A DNA stretch of 64,000 nt from an uncultured Bacteroidales bacterium (GTDB lineage: Bacteria; Bacteroidota; Bacteroidia; Bacteroidales; UBA932): assembly GCA_947168525.1 (NCBI GenBank), contig CAMVMG010000008.1:21992-85991 (forward strand). Reading direction: 5' to 3'. The notes beneath the pieces were generated by a model. The model was not told where the DNA came from. It saw only the letters and a list, made by a program, of their open reading frames with translations, and made no database searches. The translations under genes and the position numbers were made by a program. This document shows, piece by piece, positions 8,657 through 17,655 of the stretch (the first letter of the stretch is position 1; every line of letters begins with the position of its first letter).

Positions 8657-11286
8657 TGTACAAAGGAAAGGGAAATAAGGGATTCATGGTCTTGCCGGCG
8701 CTGTTGGCGGCGGCGCTTCTGTCGTTGAAAGCCCAGGAGCAGGACCGGCCGCAGGACGACCGCGTACGCCTGATCAGCGCCAAAAGCGCCCAGCTCATCC
8801 ACATCGACAGCGTTGACTACCGCAAGGTGATCGGCCCGGCGCGTTTCCTGCACAACAACACCTACCTGCTCTGCGACACGGCCGTCTGGAATGTGAACAC
8901 CAACATCATCGACGCCACGGGGCACGTGCGGATTATCCAGGACCAGACCACCCTCTCCAGCTCCTCGCTCCAATACCGTTCCAACGAGAACATGGCCCTG
9001 TTCCGCGGCAACCTGGTTCAGCTGGAAGACAAAGACGGCAACACGCTCCGCACCCGCTACCTGGACTACAACACCAAGGATTCCGTGGCCGTTTTCCAGA
9101 GCGGCGGCGCCATGCGCGACAAAGACGGCCAGCTGATCGAGAGCCGGTACGGCCTGTACGACGCCAAGGCCAGCCTGTTCACCTTTATCGACCAGGTGAA
9201 CATGTACATGGACACCACCTTCATCAAAACCGCCCGCCTGGAATACCGCAGCGACCTTTCCACCGCCTATTTCGGCTACGGGACAGACATGTGGCAGGAC
9301 GACAACATGCTGTCGGCCAACGACGGCTGGTACGACCGCTCCCGGGAGCTGTTCTTCTTCCGGCGGGACGTGCACCTGCTCACCAGGGACCAGGAGGCCT
9401 GGGCCGATTCCATGTATTATTACCGGGCCCTGAACAACCTGGACATGATGGGCGGGGTGGAGCTGATGGACACCACCCGGAACGCCTACGCCCTGGCCGG
9501 GCACTTTGAATACCGGGATTCGCTGGGCCAGATAAAGATGACCCAGGACCCGGCCATCATGTCCGTCATAGAGGAGAACGGGCAGCGGGACACCCTGTAT
9601 CTGGGAGCCGACCTGCTCCTGATGCAGTCTTACCGGAAATGCGACATCCCGGACGCCTGGACTGTCGATGCCGACACCCGCATGAAACAGATTAGCGGAG
9701 ACCCGGTGATGGAATATCGGCGGAAAGCGGCTGAGGAAGCCCGCAAGAAGGCCGAAGAAGCCGCCAAGAACGACCCGAACCGCCCGCCGGAGATTGCAAA
9801 AAAGGCCGGCATGCAAGAAGCCCCCGAAAAAGGATTGACGGGGACGCCCCCGAAGGGAGAAGTAGCCGAAGCCCCTGCCGCCCTGCCGGACAGCCTGAAG
9901 GTGCCTGCCGACAGTCTGAAAGTACCTGCCGACAGTCTGAAAGTTCCTGCCCCGCCTCAGCTGGAAACCCCGCCCGATTCCCTGACTGCCCCCGCCATGC
10001 CGCCTCTGGACACCACCAAGCTCAATTTCCTCTGGGGTGCGCGGAATGTGCGCATGTTCCGGCGAGAGATGCAGATGTCTTGCGACTCGCTGGCCTACAC
10101 AGACCTGGATTCCCTGGCCCGGCTCTATGGAGAGCCCATCGTTTACAACGAAGGCAACAAGCAGTACGCAGCAGACAGCATCTACCTGGCCATCCGCAAC
10201 CAGAAGGTGGAAAAGGCCCATCTACTGGACAATGCCTTCATCACCATCCAGGAAGCCAAGGACGCCTTCGACCAAATCCGGAGCGTGGAAATGGTTGCCT
10301 ACTTTGACTCAGACCAGTCGCTGACCCGTTTCGACGCCCTGGGCGGTGCCTCATCGCTGTTCTACCTCACCGAAGAAGAAGCCCTGGCCACCGTGAACAA
10401 GGTGGAATCCAAGATGATCTACGCCACCTTCACGGACGGCGAAATAGACCATATCTATTACTACGACAATCCCAAGAACGACGGCTATCCCACAGTGCAG
10501 CTGCCCAAGGAAGAAAAAACCCTGAAAGGCTTTCGCTGGGACCCCGACAAACAGCCCACCTCCCCCGAGGATGTCACCAGTCTGAAACCCCGGAAGTCCG
10601 AGCGAGTCCAGTACCTGATGCGTCCGCATGCCAATTTCTTTGAGACGGAGGAATACTTCCCGGGCTATATCACGAAGTTGTACCGGGATATCGAGATCCG
10701 GGATTCCATCGCCGTGGCACGGGAACAGCAGCGCAGGGCGGCGGCCGATTCCCTGGAGCGCATCTCCCGGGAGACCGACGCCATCCTGGATTCCCTGATG
10801 CTCCGGGACGCCCCTGACAGCCTGGCGCTTCGGGATAGCTTGGCGCTCCGGGATAGCTTGGGCGTCTTGTCCGACAGTCTGGGCGTCCGTTCCCTGGCAG
10901 ACTCCACCGCTATGCAAGCCCTTGAGCCCAAGGCCGATACCCTGGGAACGCCCGCTCCTGCAGAACCGCTGACCCCGCAGCAGCAGAAAGCGCTGGAAAA
11001 GGAGCGGAAAGCGGCGGAAAAAGCAGCCCGGGAAGCCGAGAAAGCCCAAAAGAAAGCAGAAAGGCAGGCCCTTCTGGAAGCCAAATGGGCCGAGCAAGAC
11101 CGCCAGTGGGAGGAACGCCAGGCTGCCAAGTTGCAGAAAAAACTGGAACGGGAACGCGCCCGGAAACTGAAAGCGCTGCGCCGCCTGGAGAAAAAGGCGC
11201 AGAAAGAGCGGCGGCTCCTGGAAAAATACCTGGAGAAAGAGCGGAAGAAACAACAGAGATTACTAGAAAAAGAAATAGCGGAATGA
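8656..11286 (+). CDS. OstA-like LPS-transport protein with a long charged C-terminal tail
   Basis: An 876-residue protein. I chose the GTG that overlaps the surA stop; an ATG at 8686 would shorten the N terminus by ten residues and still leave a signal peptide ending LKAQ. Residues of about 35-330 form the repetitive beta-rich OstA/LptA-like region (for example RTRYLDYNTKDSVAVFQSGG), which in LptA/LptD binds and passes LPS through the periplasm. A linker carries three tandem seven-residue repeats (DSLKVPA) at 9889-9951 and later ALRDSL-type repeats. The last 130 residues are almost pure Lys/Glu/Arg/Ala coiled coil. It overlaps galE by four bases. Confidence 0.8.
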   Translation: MYKGKGNKGFMVLPALLAAALLSLKAQEQDRPQDDRVRLISAKSAQLIHIDSVDYRKVIGPARFLHNNTYLLCDTAVWNVNTNIIDATGHVRIIQDQTTLSSSSLQYRSNENMALFRGNLVQLEDKDGNTLRTRYLDYNTKDSVAVFQSGGAMRDKDGQLIESRYGLYDAKASLFTFIDQVNMYMDTTFIKTARLEYRSDLSTAYFGYGTDMWQDDNMLSANDGWYDRSRELFFFRRDVHLLTRDQEAWADSMYYYRALNNLDMMGGVELMDTTRNAYALAGHFEYRDSLGQIKMTQDPAIMSVIEENGQRDTLYLGADLLLMQSYRKCDIPDAWTVDADTRMKQISGDPVMEYRRKAAEEARKKAEEAAKNDPNRPPEIAKKAGMQEAPEKGLTGTPPKGEVAEAPAALPDSLKVPADSLKVPADSLKVPAPPQLETPPDSLTAPAMPPLDTTKLNFLWGARNVRMFRREMQMSCDSLAYTDLDSLARLYGEPIVYNEGNKQYAADSIYLAIRNQKVEKAHLLDNAFITIQEAKDAFDQIRSVEMVAYFDSDQSLTRFDALGGASSLFYLTEEEALATVNKVESKMIYATFTDGEIDHIYYYDNPKNDGYPTVQLPKEEKTLKGFRWDPDKQPTSPEDVTSLKPRKSERVQYLMRPHANFFETEEYFPGYITKLYRDIEIRDSIAVAREQQRRAAADSLERISRETDAILDSLMLRDAPDSLALRDSLALRDSLGVLSDSLGVRSLADSTAMQALEPKADTLGTPAPAEPLTPQQQKALEKERKAAEKAAREAEKAQKKAERQALLEAKWAEQDRQWEERQAAKLQKKLERERARKLKALRRLEKKAQKERRLLEKYLEKERKKQQRLLEKEIAE
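9889..9951 (+). repeat. Three tandem 21-base repeats inside the OstA-like gene
   Basis: Units at 9889, 9910 and 9931 differ at a few positions and encode DSLKVPA three times. They form a flexible proline-containing linker that could vary in copy number. Confidence 0.85.
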
Positions 11287-12317
11287 CAAAGAAAATAGTA
11301 CTGGTTTCCGGCGGAGCCGGATTTATCGGCAGCCATGTCACGGTGGAACTCATAGCGGCAGGCTACAACGTTGTGGTCGCAGACAACTTCTCCAATTGCG
11401 ACAACACCTGTTTCGAGGGCGTGAAAAAGATAACCGGAAGAGAGGACATCCCCCTGGAGAAGGTGGATTTCTGCGACGCAGAAGCCGCCCGGGCCCTGTT
11501 CCGGAAATACCCGATCGATGCCGTAATCCACTTTGCCGCGTTCAAGGCCGTGGGAGAATCGGTGGCCCAGCCGCTGAAGTACTACAAGAACAACCTGCAG
11601 AGCTTTATGAACGTGCTGGAAGCCGCCCAGCAGCAAGGCGGGTGCCAGGTGCTGTTCTCCTCGTCGGCCACGGTATACGGAGAGCCGGACCAGGTTCCCG
11701 TCACCGAGCAAAGCCCCCGCAAGCCTGCCACATCGCCCTACGGCAACACCAAGCAGATGTGCGAGGATATCCTGCAGGATACGGTAAAAGCCAGCGGTGG
11801 CCGCATCAAAGGCATCCTGCTGCGTTACTTCAACCCCATCGGCGCCCATCCAAGCGCCTTGATCGGCGAGCTGCCCAGGGGTGTTCCCAACAACCTGGTG
11901 CCCTTCATCACCCAGACAGCCATCGGCAAACGGGAATGTCTGAGCATCTTCGGCAACGACTACCCCACGCCGGACGGCACCTGCCTCAGGGACTATATCG
12001 ACATCGTGGATCTGGCCAAGGCCCATGTCTATGCCGTGACCCGCATGGTGGAAGGGAAGATGAAGGCGGACTGCGAGATTTTCAACATCGGCACCGGACG
12101 CCCTGTAAGCGTGCTGGAACTGGTGAATGCCTTTGAGAAAGTGAACGGGCTCAAGCTCAACTACAAGTTCGCCCCCCGCCGCTCCGGCGACGTCACCGCC
12201 ATCTGGGCCGACCCGTCCCTGGCCAACCGGGAACTGGGCTGGAAGGCCACCCGCACGGTAGAGGAAACCCTGCAGGCCGCCTGGGCCTGGGAAAAGCACC
12301 TGGCCGGAAAAGACTGA
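11283..12317 (+). CDS. galE: UDP-glucose 4-epimerase
   Basis: A 344-residue extended short-chain dehydrogenase. The NAD-binding GGAGFIGSH motif is at residues 9-17, the catalytic Ser is in FSSSATVYG near 125, and the Tyr/Lys pair is in SPYGNTK near 150. It interconverts UDP-glucose and UDP-galactose in the cytoplasm and so supplies galactose for surface polysaccharide. The start ATG overlaps the stop of the OstA-like gene (ATGA), which places galE at the end of the envelope operon. Translation is probably coupled. Confidence 0.95.
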   Translation: MTKKIVLVSGGAGFIGSHVTVELIAAGYNVVVADNFSNCDNTCFEGVKKITGREDIPLEKVDFCDAEAARALFRKYPIDAVIHFAAFKAVGESVAQPLKYYKNNLQSFMNVLEAAQQQGGCQVLFSSSATVYGEPDQVPVTEQSPRKPATSPYGNTKQMCEDILQDTVKASGGRIKGILLRYFNPIGAHPSALIGELPRGVPNNLVPFITQTAIGKRECLSIFGNDYPTPDGTCLRDYIDIVDLAKAHVYAVTRMVEGKMKADCEIFNIGTGRPVSVLELVNAFEKVNGLKLNYKFAPRRSGDVTAIWADPSLANRELGWKATRTVEETLQAAWAWEKHLAGKD

Positions 12318-12336
12318 CACTAAACCACATAATGAC

Positions 12337-13848
12337 ATGAAAAAGTTATTCCTTCTGTTTGTAAGCGGGCTGCTCTGCGCCCTGTCCTTTGCACAGGAGC
12401 CCGTGACATTCACGGCGCAGCAAGACCACCAGAACATGATGGACCAGCTGGGCATCAAGTCTATCCGTCGCGGCTTCGACGCAGACCAGAAGAGCCCCTA
12501 CGCCGCCAACTACGACGAGAGCAAAGCCAATCCCTTCCCGGTGATCCCGGAACTGATGAAGACCAAGGCCGGGAAGAAAGTCACCACCGCCAAACAGTGG
12601 TGGGACGTGAGAAGGCCGGAAATCGTGGAAGATTTCGAGCGCGAAGTGTACGGCCGCGTACCGGAAAACGTGCCGGACGTAACCTGGACCGTGGAAGTGG
12701 AAGAAATGGAATATGTGGGCATGATCCGGGCCAAGGCCAAGCAGCTCATAGGCCATGTGGACAACGCTGCCTGCCCTTCCATCAACGTGGATATCAAGAT
12801 GGTGGTGGTGACCCCGGCCGACGCCAAAGGGCCCGTTCCGCTGCTGATGATGTTCGGCGGGGCCAACCTGCCGAACCCCGTGAAGCCGTACGGAGAAGAC
12901 ATGGCCGTGATTAACAAGGCCGTGCGCCGCATGCTGGAAAACGACCCGGAAACGGCCGAACTCATGAAGAAATATCCGGCCTGGCAGCCCTTCGAACCGG
13001 CCAATCCCTTTGCCATGTTCATGCGCCCGCAGCAGGCTCCCGGCCAGGATCCGCCGTCCAACCAGCAGCTGCTCGCCGCCGGCTGGGGCTATGCCATGAT
13101 CGACCCTTCCAGCATCCAGGCGGATAACGGAGCCGGTCTCACCCGGGGAATCATCGGCCTGGTGAACAAGGGCCAGCCGCGCAAACCGGACGACTGGGGT
13201 TCCCTGCGTGCATGGGCCTGGGGTGCCGCCCGCGGCCTTGACTACCTGGAGACCGACCCGGATGTGGACGCCACACGCGTGGGCATTGAAGGGGTTTCCC
13301 GTTACGGAAAAGCCGCGCTGGTCACGCTGGCCTTCGAGGAGCGCTTCTACATGGGGCTCATCGGATCGTCCGGAAAGGGCGGGGCCGCGCTGCACCGCCG
13401 CATCTTCGGCGAAGGGATGGAGAACCTGGCCAATTCCGGAGAATACCACTGGATGGCCGGCAACTACATTAAATACTGCGCCATCGAGTCCAAGACCGGA
13501 GCCTGGAATGCAGGCATGCTGCCGGTAGATTCCCACGAACTGATTGCACTCTGCGCTCCCCGGCTGGTGTTCATCAGCTACGGCATCCCCGAAAAGGGAG
13601 ACGACCTGTGGCTGGACCAGTATGGCAGCTGGCAGGCCACGGTTGCGGCCGGAGAAGCCTTCAAACTGCTGGGCGCCAAGGATCTGGGCGTTTCCAACGA
13701 CTACCGGAAAGAGCCCATGCCGCCGGTCCTGACCGGTCTGCTGGACGGCGAACTGGCCTGGCGCCAGCACGACGGCGGCCACACCGACGCCCCCAACATG
13801 AAGTATTTCATCCAGTGGGCCAGCGAAAAGATGCACTGGCAGAAATAG
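12337..13848 (+). CDS. Secreted carbohydrate esterase, CE15 (glucuronoyl esterase-like)
   Basis: A 503-residue secreted protein (signal peptide ending SFAQ) with the alpha/beta hydrolase features of CE15 enzymes: the serine nucleophile in GVSRYGKAAL at about residue 312, a SSGKGGAALHRR segment after it, DSHELIALCAPRLVF, and the catalytic His in HDGGHTDA near 482. Family members cleave esters between 4-O-methyl-glucuronic acid on xylan and lignin alcohols, but many gut bacterial members have broader or unknown esters as substrate. It lies 20 bases after galE, so it could be read from the same transcript. Confidence 0.85.
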   Translation: MKKLFLLFVSGLLCALSFAQEPVTFTAQQDHQNMMDQLGIKSIRRGFDADQKSPYAANYDESKANPFPVIPELMKTKAGKKVTTAKQWWDVRRPEIVEDFEREVYGRVPENVPDVTWTVEVEEMEYVGMIRAKAKQLIGHVDNAACPSINVDIKMVVVTPADAKGPVPLLMMFGGANLPNPVKPYGEDMAVINKAVRRMLENDPETAELMKKYPAWQPFEPANPFAMFMRPQQAPGQDPPSNQQLLAAGWGYAMIDPSSIQADNGAGLTRGIIGLVNKGQPRKPDDWGSLRAWAWGAARGLDYLETDPDVDATRVGIEGVSRYGKAALVTLAFEERFYMGLIGSSGKGGAALHRRIFGEGMENLANSGEYHWMAGNYIKYCAIESKTGAWNAGMLPVDSHELIALCAPRLVFISYGIPEKGDDLWLDQYGSWQATVAAGEAFKLLGAKDLGVSNDYRKEPMPPVLTGLLDGELAWRQHDGGHTDAPNMKYFIQWASEKMHWQK

Positions 13849-14553
13849 TTACGGCTTAAGAGCAAGCCAAGTCCGGAAGGCGGCGCGATAACTTTCTCCT
13901 ACGGGGATGGTCGCGCCGTCTTCCATGATGATACCGGTGGCGGAGGCCTCCCGGATCCGGGAAAGGGCAACGATATAGGAACGGTGCACCCGCATGAAGC
14001 GTTCCCGCGGCAGCTGCTCCATCAAATGCTTGAGGCTGTAGAGCACCACCAGGGGCGCCGCCTGCCCGTCCAGATAGAGCTTCAGGTATTCGCTCATGCT
14101 CTCTGCGTAGCGGAGGCGGGAAAGCGCCACGCGCACGGTTTTGTAGTCTGTCTTGAAAGAGAGGAAATCGGGCTCCGGGGCCATTGCGGCGGCTTTCCGG
14201 CGCATTGCCACAATCCGGTCCACCTTTTCCGCCTCTTTCTGGAAATCCGCCAGGCTGAAGGGTTTCAGAAGATACCCCACGGCATTCACCCGAAAACCTT
14301 CCAGGGCGTATTCGGCATAGGCCGTCGTGAAGACCACCAGCGGAGGATTCTCCAGGGAACGGACAAAGTCCAGCCCGTTCATGTCCGGCATGTTGATATC
14401 CACGAAAAGGACATCGGCCTGCTCCACGAAGGCGCGCGCCTGGGCAACGCCGGTGCATGCGGCAAGCAGCTGTACGCAGGGGGTTTTCCCGGCATAGAGT
14501 TCCAGCTGGCGCAGGGCCAGGGGTTCGTCGTCCAGAAGAAGGGCTTTGATCAT
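13849..14553 (-). CDS. LytTR-family response regulator
   Basis: A 234-residue regulator with an N-terminal receiver domain (phospho-acceptor Asp in VDINMPDMNG near residue 52, conserved Lys in LLKPFSL near 102) and a C-terminal LytTR DNA-binding domain (ERFMRVHRSYIVAL near residue 190). LytTR proteins bind paired direct repeats about 21 bp apart. Its start overlaps the stop of the histidine kinase gene by four bases, so the two form a two-component pair. Matching repeats occur at 15674-15706 and 17563-17594, which makes the neighbouring beta-helix and VTC genes its probable targets (inference). Confidence 0.92.
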   Translation of the reverse strand: MIKALLLDDEPLALRQLELYAGKTPCVQLLAACTGVAQARAFVEQADVLFVDINMPDMNGLDFVRSLENPPLVVFTTAYAEYALEGFRVNAVGYLLKPFSLADFQKEAEKVDRIVAMRRKAAAMAPEPDFLSFKTDYKTVRVALSRLRYAESMSEYLKLYLDGQAAPLVVLYSLKHLMEQLPRERFMRVHRSYIVALSRIREASATGIIMEDGATIPVGESYRAAFRTWLALKP

Positions 14554-15635
14554 ACGGCCGCCTCCCTTTCCGGAATCACCAGCAACACGCTGAAACGGCC
14601 TCCCTCCTGCCCGGTTTCCAATTGATAAGCGTCTCCGTACATCAGTTCCAAGCGCTTCCGGATATTGGCCAGGCCGATTCCATGCCCCCCGGAAGGCGCT
14701 TCCCCGTGCACGGTATTGGTGCAGCGGAACAGGATCTGGCGGTTTTCCAGCGCGATGGATACGTCGATGGAAGACGCGGCCTCATAGCTGATGCCGTGCT
14801 TGAACGCATTCTCCACGAACGAAGCCATCACAAGGGGCGGAACCTCCGCCCCGCCGGCCTCTTCCGGGAACGAGAGCCTGATTTTCACCGACTCCGGGTA
14901 GCGGAGCCGCATCAGGGACACGTAATGCCGCATGTAATCCAGCTCGCGCGCCAAAGGGATGGTGGGAGCGGTGCCGTCGTACAGGACAATCCGCATGAGC
15001 TTGGAGAACTCCTCTATGCTTTCCTTGGCCTTTTCCGGATCTATGTCCACCAGGGCGTGGATATTGTTGAGGGTGTTCATAAAGAAATGCGGATTAATCT
15101 GGTACCGAAGCATTTCCAGCTGTTTCCCCAGGTTCTCCGCGCGCAGCTCTTGCATCTTTTGCTCACTGCGGAGGGCATTGAACATGGCCTTTACACCCAG
15201 ATTCACCGCCAGCACCAGCACCCCCATGATCACCTTCATCACTTCCGGTGTCACGGGCCTGCGGCCATCCGGAGGAGCCGGACGGTCCTCTCCCCAGCCG
15301 AACGGCCCGCCTATAGGCGGCATGCCCGGTTCAGGCTGCGGAGGGCGGTTGCCGGTGCTAAAGCAATAGACGGCAAAAAGGGCCAGCAGCATCAGCGTAA
15401 CGGCGATATAGGCCGGGTATTTTTTTTTCTGGAAAAGAGGGGCCGCCACCCCGCTATGGAGGAGGAAAAGCACCAGGAAAGGCAGGATGCCCAGCCAGGT
15501 CTGAAACACCGTATGCCAAGAAAAGGAGTCTCCCTGGGAAAGGGCCTGCAAAAGGTACAGCAGGGGTACCAGGGCAAAGACAAAAGCCCAGGCCACGGCA
15601 TACAGTGCATATTCTTGTCTGTTCAACGTATCCAT
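14550..15635 (-). CDS. LytS/YehU-type membrane histidine kinase
   Basis: A 361-residue sensor kinase. Four hydrophobic segments fill the first 190 residues, and the phospho-acceptor His sits in the HisKA-like motif YQINPHFFMNTLNN near residue 204. The C-terminal ATPase domain ends with HGIGLANIRKRL. I chose the ATG at 15635; a TTG three codons upstream is possible. A -7 box ends only six bases before this start. There is no periplasmic sensor domain of any size, so the signal may be in the membrane. It is the partner of the LytTR regulator that follows it. Confidence 0.9.
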   Translation of the reverse strand: MDTLNRQEYALYAVAWAFVFALVPLLYLLQALSQGDSFSWHTVFQTWLGILPFLVLFLLHSGVAAPLFQKKKYPAYIAVTLMLLALFAVYCFSTGNRPPQPEPGMPPIGGPFGWGEDRPAPPDGRRPVTPEVMKVIMGVLVLAVNLGVKAMFNALRSEQKMQELRAENLGKQLEMLRYQINPHFFMNTLNNIHALVDIDPEKAKESIEEFSKLMRIVLYDGTAPTIPLARELDYMRHYVSLMRLRYPESVKIRLSFPEEAGGAEVPPLVMASFVENAFKHGISYEAASSIDVSIALENRQILFRCTNTVHGEAPSGGHGIGLANIRKRLELMYGDAYQLETGQEGGRFSVLLVIPEREAAV

Positions 15636-15641
15636 CCGGCA

Positions 15642-15649
15642 CAAAATTA
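15642..15649 (-). promoter_or_regulatory. -7 promoter box (TAATTTTG) of the two-component operon
   Basis: Perfect TAnnTTTG on the minus strand, six bases before the kinase ATG. The divergent TTCGCTGAA repeats lie just upstream of its -33 region. Confidence 0.6.
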
Positions 15650-15673
15650 CACAATTTTCCCGGTGATGCCGCA

Positions 15674-15706
15674 GGGTTCGCTGAAGAAAAATAGGGGTTC
15701 GCTGAA
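15674..15706. promoter_or_regulatory. Candidate LytTR operator: two GGGTTCGCTGAA direct repeats, 21 bp apart
   Basis: Twelve identical bases at 15674-15685 and 15695-15706. The 21-bp phase puts both on the same face of the helix, the geometry used by LytTR-domain regulators. The site lies between the divergent two-component operon and the first DUF4353 gene and is repeated in variant form at 17563-17594. The plus-strand promoter it would serve has only a poor -7 box near 15732-15740, as expected for an activated promoter. Confidence 0.6.
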
Positions 15707-15780
15707 TAATTTTTCCTGCGGCAAAGCTTTTGATTCTGTGCCTGCAGTGAAAAATTATGTGTAACTAAAATCTAACGGTT

Positions 15781-17556
15781 ATGAAGAAGGTTTTGTGCAT
15801 GCTCCTTCCCGTTGCGATAGCGGCGGCAGGATGCGAGAAGGAAAACATCTGGGGTTCCGTGGAAAACCCCTGGGGTAACAACAGCAACGGATCGGCCCAG
15901 AGCTACAGCGCCAGCGGTAACAATACCGCAGACATCACGGGCGCGGAACCCACCGAGGATCTGATTGCCAACACCAGCTTTGACCGCACCATCACCATTG
16001 TGTATTCGGCCTCCGGCGCCACCGTCTCCGGCGACGCCAACGGCATCGTGCAAGTGAGCGGCAACAAGGTGACGGCCGACAACACCGCCACCTCCGAAAA
16101 AGTGATGTACAAACTCAGCGGAACAGCCGCCGACGGGTACTTCAAAGTGTATTCAAACAACAAGCAGGCCATTGTCCTGGACGGGGTTTCCCTGACCAAT
16201 TCCGCGGGCGCAGCCATCAACAACCAAGGCAAAAAACGCTGTTTTGTAGTGGTAAACGGCAACAATTTACTGACGGACGGCGCTTCGTACACCGCTACGC
16301 CCGCCGATGAGGACGAAAAGGCCGCCTTCTTCTCCGAAGGCCAGCTCATCTTCAGCGGCGAGGGCAGCTTGACGGTAAACGCCAAAGGCAAGTCCGGCAT
16401 CACCTCCGACGACTATGTGCGTTTCGTGGCGTCGCCCACCGTCAACGTCTCCTCCAGCGCCGGTCACGGAATCCGGGGCAAGGACGCAGTCGTGATTTCC
16501 GGCGGCACGCTGGACGTGACCGTGTCGGCCGCCATGAAAAAGGGCATGGCCTCTGACTCGCTGGTGGTCTTCAACGGCGGCGTCACCACCATCAACGTAT
16601 CCGGCGGCACCGCCTACGACGACGATGACCAGGAATACAAAGCCTCTGCCGGCGTAAAGGCCGACCAGCTCTTCGTGATGAACGCCGGCTCCCTCACCGT
16701 CTCCAACTCCGGACAGGGCGGCAAGGGCATCAGCGGCGACGGAAAAGGTTACTTCCAGGGCGGAACCGTGAAGGTTACCGTGACCGGCAGCAACTACGGC
16801 AAGTCCTCCTCCGGCATGGGCGGCTGGGGCGGCTCAAGCTCCTCTTCCGACGACAATTCCAAGAGCGCCAAGGGCATCAAGTTCGACGGCGACCTGTACG
16901 TGACGGCCGGCAGCATCGTAGCCACTGCCGCCAACCACGAAGCCATCGAGAGCAAGGGCGTGATTGAAATCTCCGGCGGTACCGTCTTTGCCCAGTCCAA
17001 GGACGACGCCATCAACGCCGCCGGCGACATGGCCATCCTGGGCGGATACGTCGGGGCCTATTCCACCGGCAACGACGGCCTGGACGCCAACGGCAACCTC
17101 TATATAGAAGGCGGCGTAATCTATGCGATCGGCAGCGGCGGGGCCGAGGTGGCCATCGATGCCAATACCGAGGGCGGAAAGACCCTGTATGTGAACGGCG
17201 GCAACCTAGTGGCCATCGGCGGACTGGAAAACGGCGCCGTGCTTTCCCAAAGCTGCTATTCCAGCAGCAGCTGGAGCAAGGGTGCCTGGTACAGCTTCAG
17301 CGTAGGGTCCGACACCTTTGCCTTCAAGACTCCGTCCAGCGCAGGCTCCGGCCTGGTGGTTTCCGGCTCTTCCGAGCCCGCCTTGAAGAGTGGCGTCTCC
17401 GTCAGCGGAGGAAACTCCCTGTTCAACGGCATGCTGGTGGTTGACGGCTCCACCTCCGGCGGCACCCAGGTTTCCTTGTCGGCCTACAGCGGCGGCATGG
17501 GCATGGGAGGCGGCATGGGCGGTCCCGGCGGCATGGGAGGCGGCCGTGGCTGGTAA
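15781..17556 (+). CDS. Cthe_2159-type (DUF4353) carbohydrate-binding beta-helix lipoprotein
   Basis: A 591-residue lipoprotein (signal ending AAAGC, Cys at residue 18). Almost the whole mature chain is a DUF4353/Cthe_2159 domain: short Gly-rich strand repeats such as VSGGTLDVTVSAAMKKGM, followed by SSAGHGIRGKDAVVISGG. These build a right-handed beta-helix. The founding member from Clostridium thermocellum binds cellulose and pectin. The C terminus is a Gly/Met-rich tail ending GGGRGW. It is the smaller of two paralogues here and lies behind the candidate LytTR operator, about 100 bases from the gene that follows. A role in surface adhesion or matrix binding is inferred. Confidence 0.85.
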   Translation: MKKVLCMLLPVAIAAAGCEKENIWGSVENPWGNNSNGSAQSYSASGNNTADITGAEPTEDLIANTSFDRTITIVYSASGATVSGDANGIVQVSGNKVTADNTATSEKVMYKLSGTAADGYFKVYSNNKQAIVLDGVSLTNSAGAAINNQGKKRCFVVVNGNNLLTDGASYTATPADEDEKAAFFSEGQLIFSGEGSLTVNAKGKSGITSDDYVRFVASPTVNVSSSAGHGIRGKDAVVISGGTLDVTVSAAMKKGMASDSLVVFNGGVTTINVSGGTAYDDDDQEYKASAGVKADQLFVMNAGSLTVSNSGQGGKGISGDGKGYFQGGTVKVTVTGSNYGKSSSGMGGWGGSSSSSDDNSKSAKGIKFDGDLYVTAGSIVATAANHEAIESKGVIEISGGTVFAQSKDDAINAAGDMAILGGYVGAYSTGNDGLDANGNLYIEGGVIYAIGSGGAEVAIDANTEGGKTLYVNGGNLVAIGGLENGAVLSQSCYSSSSWSKGAWYSFSVGSDTFAFKTPSSAGSGLVVSGSSEPALKSGVSVSGGNSLFNGMLVVDGSTSGGTQVSLSAYSGGMGMGGGMGGPGGMGGGRGW

Positions 17557-17562
17557 ACATCC

Positions 17563-17594
17563 GGTTCACTGAGCAAATTCAGGTGTTCATTGAA
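17563..17594. promoter_or_regulatory. Second candidate LytTR operator: TTCACTGA and TTCATTGA, 21 bp apart
   Basis: The cores at 17565-17572 and 17586-17593 match the TTCGCTGA repeats before the upstream paralogue at six to seven of eight bases, with the identical 21-bp phase. The site ends 29 bases before a good -7 box (TATTTTTG at 17623). Confidence 0.55.
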
Positions 17595-17622
17595 TATAAT
17601 GGGCACCTGAATAGAAAAACCT

Positions 17623-17630
17623 TATTTTTG
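17623..17630 (+). promoter_or_regulatory. -7 promoter box (TATTTTTG) of the second DUF4353 / VTC operon
   Basis: Perfect TAnnTTTG match 25 bases before the start at 17656, directly downstream of the paired direct repeats. Confidence 0.55.
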
Positions 17631-17655
17631 CATCCACATCAAACCCAAACCGATT

